Shown in pieces: positions 13,879 to 19,669 of a stretch of 19,669 nt of DNA (positions are counted from its first letter, which is position 1; each line of letters starts with the position of its first letter). The stretch spans positions 1 to 19,669 of the forward strand of contig CANQKU010000008.1 of the NCBI GenBank assembly GCA_947624535.1, in the 5' to 3' direction. The translations under genes were made by a program, and so were the position numbers. The notes beneath the pieces were generated by a model. It made no database searches and was not told the origin of the DNA. It saw nothing but the letters and a program-made list of their open reading frames with translations. This DNA is from an uncultured Bacilli bacterium (lineage in GTDB: Bacteria > Bacillota_I > Bacilli_A > RF39 > UBA660).

Positions 13879-15648
13879 TTATTGATACCATACTTTTGAC
13901 AAATCTACGTTATTACTGTTAGGTGCAGGATTAGGAAATTCTACATGCATAGAAATAGGAAGTTTAAATGCACTACCAAATGCTATACAATTACCAGGTT
14001 GTAAATTTTTTAACTGTAAAACTATCTCAGTTGAGATATTAGGCACCATATTTTTAATATATTCCAAATCCTTAGGATGCATAGTTCTTAGCACAATAAA
14101 ATTAGAGCATTGTGAAATAACTGTATCAGAAAGTTCCGAAGGTCTTTGGGTAATTACTCCTAAAAATATTCCATATTTACGTCCTTCTTTAGTAATTCTA
14201 TCAAATATATTATACCCAATAATTTCTGTATCTTTATCTCTTTGAATATATCTATGAGCTTCTTCAACAATAATATGAAATGGATTACTTCCTCTACTAT
14301 TATTTTCTAAAGCTTGTGAAAATATCATCTTAGAAATAATTTTAGTAATTACTTTAGCTAAACGATCATCTACATAGTTAATATTAAAATTAATAATTTG
14401 ACATTTATTATTAGTTAAGTGATCAGTAAATAACTCTCTAATATAATCGTTTTTATTTATATATTCAGGATATTCAAAATAAATTTTAGACTCACTATTA
14501 GCTAAAGTATGTAGTCTTACACTTAAAACATTAGCTAAGTCATAGACTTTCTCACTTTTTAAAATTCCTTCTGATATTAAAGCAAAATCCATGGCTTCTT
14601 CTAAATCTTTTAGGGTATAGAAACACTCTTTACTTGACTTTTGTTCTGAAATAGCTTCATCTTGATTAATGAAACTTCTAATAAATTCTGTAACTAATTC
14701 AATTTCTTGGAATTTACCTGTTTTATCAATAAATAAACATTGTTTTAAAGTTCTAACATAACCTGGCTGAACAATTTGAGTTTCTAGGTTTAATTCACTT
14801 GTATTAAATTTTGTTAAGACTGCGATTACTTGATCTCTTATTTTAGTAGAGTTTTGACCACTTAGTAAGATATCTTCTAGGGCACGAGCGATGATATCGT
14901 TTTTATTTTTAATGGTTTCTTCACTATCACCTGTTAGAATTGGAACTAGTTTTAAAGTTTTTTCAATAATTGGAAGTTGATTTGGGGTAGTCACGTCTAA
15001 AAGTAAGGCTAAGTCATCTACGTCTAAGAGCCATAAGGGAATTTTAATAATGTCTGTATCTGCATATTTAATGTTAGTTGTGTAAACTCTATAAGAGATA
15101 TTAGGATTGTGTTGTTTCAAATTGCTAAAAGCATTCGTGTATTCTCCGTAAGCATCAAAAATTAGAATACTTGACTTTAATGGTGGAGTTGGAGTTGATG
15201 TGAATAAGTGCTGGAAAATACTTGCTACGGTACAGCTTTTTCCACTTCCACTATTACCTAGAATTGAAAAATGGGTATTAAAAAATTCATTAATATCGAC
15301 ATTGATACGGTAGTTTTGATAGATATTAGAATATCCAAAAAAAGATTGCCCATGACTTGGCTGTTGTTTTCCTAGGATTTGTTCAAGTTCTTCTAATTTA
15401 ATAATTCTAATATTGGATTTAAAAGATGGCTTAGAAGAGCTACCTGGTAAGAATTTATTTTCTTTCAATTCCCCAACGATATTAATAATCATTTTTTCTT
15501 GATTAACATTAACAATTTCTCCAATAATTTTTTTAGATTCGTCTTCTAATACAACGTGTAAACCAATTAAGTTTGTTTGATTATTAATGTCAATACTTAA
15601 TTTAATATAGACTTGATTGTCAATTATTTCAGATATTTTTCCTAACAT
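13879..15648 (-). CDS. HerA/DUF87-type ATP-binding protein
   Basis: This 589-residue cytoplasmic ATPase is related to HerA, a hexameric DNA translocase of the FtsK-HerA superfamily. In order there is a beta-rich N-terminal region resembling the HAS barrel (about 1-85), Walker A GNSGSGKS (131-138, K137), FDAYGEY at 164-170, a helical insert, Walker B HIIVEEAH (458-465), and TQRP (500-503) followed by the sensor strand SNFIVLRT. HerA usually works with a NurA nuclease; none is in the window. The preferred ATG at 15648 lies eight bases after AGAGGG; a GTG nine bases upstream abuts that site. It has its own promoter and follows the terminator of the signal peptidase operon. Its role may be end resection, plasmid or phage defence, or conjugation; nothing here decides between them. 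Confidence 0.88.
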   Translation of the reverse strand: MLGKISEIIDNQVYIKLSIDINNQTNLIGLHVVLEDESKKIIGEIVNVNQEKMIINIVGELKENKFLPGSSSKPSFKSNIRIIKLEELEQILGKQQPSHGQSFFGYSNIYQNYRINVDINEFFNTHFSILGNSGSGKSCTVASIFQHLFTSTPTPPLKSSILIFDAYGEYTNAFSNLKQHNPNISYRVYTTNIKYADTDIIKIPLWLLDVDDLALLLDVTTPNQLPIIEKTLKLVPILTGDSEETIKNKNDIIARALEDILLSGQNSTKIRDQVIAVLTKFNTSELNLETQIVQPGYVRTLKQCLFIDKTGKFQEIELVTEFIRSFINQDEAISEQKSSKECFYTLKDLEEAMDFALISEGILKSEKVYDLANVLSVRLHTLANSESKIYFEYPEYINKNDYIRELFTDHLTNNKCQIINFNINYVDDRLAKVITKIISKMIFSQALENNSRGSNPFHIIVEEAHRYIQRDKDTEIIGYNIFDRITKEGRKYGIFLGVITQRPSELSDTVISQCSNFIVLRTMHPKDLEYIKNMVPNISTEIVLQLKNLQPGNCIAFGSAFKLPISMHVEFPNPAPNSNNVDLSKVWYQ

Positions 15649-15675
15649 TTGAGACACCCTCTTATTCTAATAGGA

Positions 15676-15681
15676 ATTATA
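15676..15681 (-). promoter_or_regulatory. Extended -10 promoter for the HerA-like gene
   Basis: TGG-TATAAT is an extended -10 on the minus strand, 27 bases before the ATG. The -35-like TTTAAT 17 bases upstream is poor. Confidence 0.6.
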
Positions 15682-15762
15682 CCATGAACAAGTAAAAAAT
15701 TAAAGAAGTTTGTTAAATTTTATTTATAAATATTAAATGAAAAAATTATTTGACAAATATAC

Positions 15763-15803
15763 TAAAAAAATAGAAACTAAAGTGATGCTAGTTTCTATTT
15801 TAC
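15763..15803. terminator. Terminator of the signal peptidase/TasA-like operon
   Basis: A perfect 13-bp stem, AAAATAGAAACTA (15767-15779) with TAGTTTCTATTTT (15789-15801), has a nine-base loop and a U run on the minus strand, directly after the stop of the 15806-16399 gene. Confidence 0.9.
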
Positions 15804-15805
15804 AA

Positions 15806-16399
15806 TTAGGATAATAATTTAGATAATTCGTCGATAGCGCATTGTGCATCAGTGCATTGTGTTTTAGATTTTGTATTATCATATTTTACCATAGAGGCAG
15901 CTGGAAGCTCAAATTTAAAAGTAATTGTTGCAATTTGAGTATGCACTGCAGGTAACTGTTGATTTTTATAGCTACACGTAACATTAAGAGTAGTTTTTCC
16001 ATTTCTTAATATAACTATATCGCCTAATGTCGAATCACTAGTAACATTACACATTGTATTACCATTATCTATTGTTTGACTCATATCACTAATAGTATAC
16101 ACATGACCAGATTTATTAGTAACTGTGACATAATATGTTATAGAAGAATTAGCTTGTGGTAATGTATTAAATACGCTAACTGAATCTTTATTATATTTAG
16201 GATTATAAGTATCAACAGCTTCGTTTTGGCGTTCGTGAACTTGTATATCATCAACTCTTACTACTGCATCAACTCTTATATGTCCCTCACCTGTTATATA
16301 CATAGTTTCATCATATGATGCACAAACTATAGCCAATGAACACACAATAAACAATAATCCTAAAAGCTTATAATTATTTTTTATAAAATTAATGTTCAT
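15806..16399 (-). CDS. Small exported TasA-like protein of the signal peptidase operon
   Basis: This 197-residue protein has a basic start, one hydrophobic segment (about 10-27) and CASYDETMYITGEG. The SYxET-ITG signature is shared with the 18811-19446 product (SYATYSETLEITGSG), so both probably use the same signal peptidase. The mature part is beta-rich with ITYYVTVTNKSG, the usual N-x-G strand, and two Cys pairs (C117/C142 and C182/C187) that could form disulphides outside the cell. The end reads CTDAQCAIDELSKLL and looks helical. The ATG at 16399 is chosen over an in-frame TTG nine bases upstream, which has no ribosome site; GGGAG sits only two bases before the ATG, so neither start is ideal. 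It is the last gene of the operon, about 35 bases after the DUF5305-like gene. A minor or tip subunit is one possible role. Confidence 0.78.
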   Translation of the reverse strand: MNINFIKNNYKLLGLLFIVCSLAIVCASYDETMYITGEGHIRVDAVVRVDDIQVHERQNEAVDTYNPKYNKDSVSVFNTLPQANSSITYYVTVTNKSGHVYTISDMSQTIDNGNTMCNVTSDSTLGDIVILRNGKTTLNVTCSYKNQQLPAVHTQIATITFKFELPAASMVKYDNTKSKTQCTDAQCAIDELSKLLS

Positions 16400-16433
16400 C
16401 ACTCCCAACCAAAACTAAATAAATATTTTGATA

Positions 16434-17573
16434 TTATTTTTCTTTTTGCTTATCCATTTCCTTTTTCTCTAAATATGCTCTTGTTAAACGATATTTGTAT
16501 AAAGTATCATCTTTTGTGATAATAAAGAAACTCTTCTCACCTGGCATTGCTTCATAATATAATATTGGTGATTTTAAATTCAACGAAGCATCTACCATTT
16601 CTTCAAATTTTTGTGGATAAACTATATTTGAATATCTACTTTCATCTACTGAAACTTCACCATTTACAATTAAATAATCATACTCACTTAAAATCTTTTT
16701 AAGAGTAATTTCATATATATTACTTTTCTTATATGCTAAATAAACATTTCTACTAGAAATTAACATAGCAACTCCAACAATTGTAATCATTGTTCCTAAA
16801 ATTAATGTAGCAATATCTCTTATATTAAAATTTGAAAAAGCTAGTAAAGAATCACTTGTATCAATATTAGCTGTATCAATACTAATATCTACTGTTTGCT
16901 CACTTAATGGTATAGTTATTTGTAATTCACTATTTTTATTAAGTTTTTCAGCAGTAGAATTAAGTTGACCATCTACTTCAATATACATTGTAACAACAAG
17001 TCTACTATCTACTGATACACCATATTCCTTCTTATAAGAATTAACATAATTATTATATTTATCATAATCAATATTTACATTTTCATTAATAACCATATTA
17101 TTAGAATTAAGATTTTGCATTACTGGTTGCAACAATTCATAATCTTTAGAATATAATATTTTAGAAGAATCTTGTGGATCCATAATTTGTAATGTCCCTA
17201 CAATTCTATACTTATATTGATAATCTAAATTATTATCAGAATGAATCTCATAATTAAAATTTGTATTTATGGTATTAATTAAACTAGCAACGTATTGCAT
17301 TCCACTGTCTAAGTAATTAGTATCATAAAAAGAATTTTCTTTTAGATACACAACATAATCAGCTTTTCCTTTCTCATTATACCTGGTAATACCATCATTT
17401 TTATTATCTTGAAAAGATAGGACACTAATATAAAAACCACTACCCAACAAAACTAATGAAATAATGAATAAACATACCACAAATGATTGTTTTAATTCTT
17501 TCTTTTTATTTTTTATATTATACATTTTATCCTTACTACGATATTTTATTTCATGTTTCATTTTACGTTTCAT
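16434..17573 (-). CDS. DUF5305-like two-pass membrane protein
   Basis: This 379-residue protein has a very basic 29-residue cytoplasmic start, a membrane segment at about 30-53, a large extracellular beta-rich domain (55-250), a second membrane segment (253-273) and a cytoplasmic domain. The C-terminal part, with YDYLIVNG, FEEMVDASLNLKSPILYYE and FFIITKDDTLYKY, fits the DUF5305 pattern as I know it. Proteins of that family often accompany signal peptidases and TasA-like substrates. The gene overlaps the signal peptidase gene by 11 bases and has its own AGGAGAG site inside that gene's end, so translation is probably coupled. A role as a membrane partner in processing or assembly of the exported subunits is inferred. 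No enzyme motif is visible. Confidence 0.8.
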   Translation of the reverse strand: MKRKMKHEIKYRSKDKMYNIKNKKKELKQSFVVCLFIISLVLLGSGFYISVLSFQDNKNDGITRYNEKGKADYVVYLKENSFYDTNYLDSGMQYVASLINTINTNFNYEIHSDNNLDYQYKYRIVGTLQIMDPQDSSKILYSKDYELLQPVMQNLNSNNMVINENVNIDYDKYNNYVNSYKKEYGVSVDSRLVVTMYIEVDGQLNSTAEKLNKNSELQITIPLSEQTVDISIDTANIDTSDSLLAFSNFNIRDIATLILGTMITIVGVAMLISSRNVYLAYKKSNIYEITLKKILSEYDYLIVNGEVSVDESRYSNIVYPQKFEEMVDASLNLKSPILYYEAMPGEKSFFIITKDDTLYKYRLTRAYLEKKEMDKQKEK

Positions 17574-18729
17574 TTTTACTCTCCTTTATTATTCTACTTA
17601 ACCAAACAGTTGGATAACCAAGATAAGGTATTTTCTGCTTCACTACTCCAACTACATCATCGTTATTTACTATCCAATTATCTACTGCATTCCCTTTTCT
17701 ATCACCTTTCGTTGATATAGAATACATTCCGTTTTTTTCACTTATTCCTATAATTCTATGTGTATAGATATTATCTTTTATTCTAAATACCAAAATATCT
17801 CCAACTTTTAATTTATCTAACCGCTTTGCTATGATTTTATCTACTATAATAATATCACCTATATTAATCGTAGGTTGCATACTACCTGTTCCTACAACCG
17901 ATATCCAATATGGTAATAAATCACTAGAAAGTCCAATAACAATAACCATAAATACTATAATAGCCGTATTATATATTTTCTTTAATTTGATAGATGTTCT
18001 TTTACTTGGAAATGAAATCGTATTATCTCTTTCTCTAAACAAGCAATCAATTATGCCTACTACAATAATCGGCTCTAAAACTAAAGTAACTGAATATAAA
18101 TAATATCCTAAATCTGGAGTTATTGGAATAATATAAATATATAAACTCATCACACATTGATATATCATACAAGGATAATAACCATACCGATATGATAGTT
18201 TATTTAACATACTATTTTTAATTAAACTAGGTAATATTACTATAGACCATAATCTCATTAAATCAGACATATCACTTTTATCATACCCATTGAGTACTAA
18301 TAAAATATCAATTGCTGTAAATATTAAAATGCTGATTATATTAATATAAAAATCATTATCCGATTTTTGACATATATTAAACCTCAATAATTCTACTAAT
18401 ATAATTACTAATAAAACTGGAAAAGTATTTTTTATTATATTTAAAGGTGTTAAACTATATGGAGTTCTTGCATATCCAGTCAATAAACCAATACTATATA
18501 TTAATATTAAAAGTGATAAAGAGTAAAATAATACTGACCATATAACCTTCTTATTATTCGTTTTTTTATTTTTTGGAAATCCCATCAAAAATACAAACAA
18601 CGAAAGGATTATCCCAACAAATAATCCCATTATATACTCATTGAATATATTTGTTATAAAGATATTTAATAACAAAACAAAAAGAGTCATTAGTGTAAAT
18701 ATCAATATTTTCATTTTACTCTTTTTCAC
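17563..18729 (-). CDS. sipW: SipW/ER-type signal peptidase I with multi-spanning N-terminal extension
   Basis: The C-terminal 130 residues are a signal peptidase I of the SipW/ER type. VGTGSMQPTI carries the nucleophile S283 and YTHRIIG carries H324, in place of the lysine of the usual bacterial enzyme; STKGDRKGN (D343) and DVVGVV follow. In Bacillus, SipW processes TasA and TapA. The N-terminal 275 residues are unusual: about eight hydrophobic segments (near 8-28, 34-50, 62-84, 102-116, 128-146, 186-203, 208-229 and 253-270), where plain SipW has one or two. The start is GTG, supported by AAGGGGTG five bases upstream; a later ATG is less well placed. It follows a TasA-like gene through an 81-base gap holding two perfect palindromes. 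It is the obvious candidate to process all nine TasA-like proteins in the window. Confidence 0.9.
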   Translation of the reverse strand: MKKSKMKILIFTLMTLFVLLLNIFITNIFNEYIMGLFVGIILSLFVFLMGFPKNKKTNNKKVIWSVLFYSLSLLILIYSIGLLTGYARTPYSLTPLNIIKNTFPVLLVIILVELLRFNICQKSDNDFYINIISILIFTAIDILLVLNGYDKSDMSDLMRLWSIVILPSLIKNSMLNKLSYRYGYYPCMIYQCVMSLYIYIIPITPDLGYYLYSVTLVLEPIIVVGIIDCLFRERDNTISFPSKRTSIKLKKIYNTAIIVFMVIVIGLSSDLLPYWISVVGTGSMQPTINIGDIIIVDKIIAKRLDKLKVGDILVFRIKDNIYTHRIIGISEKNGMYSISTKGDRKGNAVDNWIVNNDDVVGVVKQKIPYLGYPTVWLSRIIKESKNET

Positions 18730-18739
18730 ATGATCACCC

Positions 18740-18782
18740 CTTAGTAGAATTCTACTAAGATATTATTGTATACAATAATATC
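18740..18782. repeat. Two abutting perfect palindromes upstream of sipW
   Basis: A 20-bp palindrome (arms CTTAGTAGAA and TTCTACTAAG, 18740-18759) shares one base with a 24-bp palindrome (arms GATATTATTGTA and TACAATAATATC, 18759-18782). On the minus strand the 20-bp element runs into the AAGGGGTG ribosome site of sipW. No U tract follows, so neither is an ordinary terminator. They could be an operator, an mRNA processing hairpin, or a structure that limits sipW translation. Confidence 0.9.
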
Positions 18783-18810
18783 GATTGTTTTTTATTCTTG
18801 TTATTTTGTA

Positions 18811-19446
18811 TTATGCTTCTGATTGTTCATATGTTAATGTAGCACCAAATTCATCTATAGTAATATCTTCTGTAGCTAAACCAGTAGCTTCAGTGCTTGT
18901 ATCCTTTTTATATTCAATTTTTAATTTGAATGTTTCTTTTGTACTACTTGAATGTATTAATTTATGTGATGTGTCTCCATTATTATATTTTGTAGAAGCA
19001 TCACTTTCTGCTAATACAGAATCAGTATTATCTAATAATGATACTTTAATAAGCTTTGAACATTCTTCTTGTTTATCATTGCAAGTAAGAGTTATATTAG
19101 CAGTTTGTAATATTGCATCGAAGTCACCCTTATTTTCTACTTCAAATGTATAAGTTATACTATCCCCTGGTCTTTTTAATGCAGCATTACTAATACTCAA
19201 TGATGTACCATCTGCATTAGCAGTTCCTTCTGTTATATCAGTTTCATAACCTGAAGTAGCTGACTCTTTTGTTATTTGTACTTGTTGATCACTAAAACCA
19301 ATATCCCACTTAGCAGGATGTACAGTACCTGAACCTGTAATCTCTAATGTCTCTGAATATGTTGCATAAGAGATTCCTAGGATAGCTACTAATACTAATG
19401 ATAATGTTGTTCCTCCTACAATTCCGAAAAGTTTTTTGTTTTTCAT
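18811..19446 (-). CDS. TasA-like exported protein, first gene of the signal peptidase operon
   Basis: This 211-residue protein has a SipW-type signal peptide: MKNKK, a hydrophobic segment (about 7-26), then SYATYSETLEITGSG. The mature domain has a WDIGF motif (47-51), RPGDSITYTFEVENKGDFDA (92-111), which is the PGD...F-x-V-x-N-x-G pattern of the TasA/camelysin family, and one Cys pair (C122/C129). It is more like the 15806-16399 product than the array proteins in the sequence around the predicted cleavage site. The ATG follows GGAGGT. It is the promoter-proximal gene of the operon and probably its main structural product, in the way tasA is linked to sipW in Bacillus, although there the order is tapA-sipW-tasA. 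Confidence 0.87.
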   Translation of the reverse strand: MKNKKLFGIVGGTTLSLVLVAILGISYATYSETLEITGSGTVHPAKWDIGFSDQQVQITKESATSGYETDITEGTANADGTSLSISNAALKRPGDSITYTFEVENKGDFDAILQTANITLTCNDKQEECSKLIKVSLLDNTDSVLAESDASTKYNNGDTSHKLIHSSSTKETFKLKIEYKKDTSTEATGLATEDITIDEFGATLTYEQSEA

Positions 19447-19669
19447 TTTCTACCTCCATTTTTTATTAGAATAGGAATTGATTCTATTATGTTGGGCTAA
19501 TAAATATATCATTCTTATTCTTATAATCATTATAACTTATTATTTTGTAAATTCAAAGAAAATTTAACAAAAAAAGAAGTAAATTACGATTTGGTTGAAT
19601 GAAAAGTAAATGTCCATTTAGATAATAAAGTAGTTAAATGCAAGAGAAAAAGATATAAAAATCCAAAAA
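19447..19669. other. Upstream non-coding stretch at the window edge
   Basis: Apart from the promoter at 19529-19556 and a weak TAGAAT/ATTCTA inverted repeat (about 19472-19491) in the leader, I see no gene or strong motif. Reading frames are short and lack ribosome sites. A gene beyond the window edge cannot be excluded. Confidence 0.5.
19529..19556 (-). promoter_or_regulatory. Promoter of the TasA-like/signal peptidase operon
   Basis: On the minus strand TTGAAT (19551-19556), 16 bases, then TATAAT (19529-19534). It predicts a leader of about 75 bases before the ATG at 19446. Confidence 0.65.

Noticed and set aside
18740..18782. Intrinsic terminator between the TasA-like gene and sipW
   Set aside because: The palindromes have no loop bases to speak of, low GC and no following U tract on either strand.
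1..19669. Mollicute code with TGA as tryptophan
   Set aside because: Trp is encoded by TGG throughout, and the frames are complete under the standard bacterial code.

Overview
The window looks like chromosomal DNA of a very AT-rich Gram-positive-type bacterium of the Bacillota/Mycoplasmatota neighbourhood, plausibly a wall-bearing uncultured gut Bacilli lineage. The evidence is low GC, strong AGGAGG-type ribosome sites, sigma-A-like promoters, a T-box leader, murE, sepF and divIVA. TGG is the Trp codon throughout and every stop I checked is TAA or TAG, so nothing suggests mollicute recoding of TGA. Nearly all genes are on the minus strand; the one plus-strand gene is an arginase-fold protein at 1568-2473.

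Layout from low to high coordinates: murE (45-1466, minus) and the arginase-fold gene (plus) diverge from one short intergenic region. A bidirectional terminator separates the latter from an unrecognised 217-residue protein with a possible Cys-His-Asp triad (2508-3161). Next comes an isoleucine T-box operon (leader about 7341-7598) carrying a sodium/calcium antiporter (6364-7320) and a type-2 isoleucyl-tRNA synthetase (3255-6341) whose HIGH motif reads GLHH. From 7611 to 12843 lies an array of seven TasA/camelysin-like secreted proteins. One divergent member (12208-12843) is followed by three tandem copies of a promoter, type-1 gene, type-2 gene and terminator cassette. The array sits between divIVA (12896-13327) and the ileS operon, genes that are usually close neighbours in Bacillota. 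sepF (13367-13801) and a HerA-like ATPase (13879-15648) lie upstream of divIVA.

From 15767 to 19556 a second minus-strand operon encodes a TasA-like protein (18811-19446), a SipW/ER-type signal peptidase fused to a large multi-membrane-spanning N-terminal region (17563-18729), a DUF5305-like membrane protein overlapping it by 11 bases (16434-17573), and another small exported TasA-like protein (15806-16399).

The most interesting system is the combination of these two loci. One operon appears to hold a dedicated signal peptidase and membrane accessory with two substrates; the other holds seven more potential substrates with TYAW-type signal peptides. Together they could build a variable extracellular fibre or surface layer. 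Control elements in both loci contain pairs of perfect palindromes placed back to back, one pair of which is itself duplicated (9034-9115). The fibre function and the link between the loci are inferences; the gene families, duplications, palindromes, terminators and T-box are read directly from the sequence.
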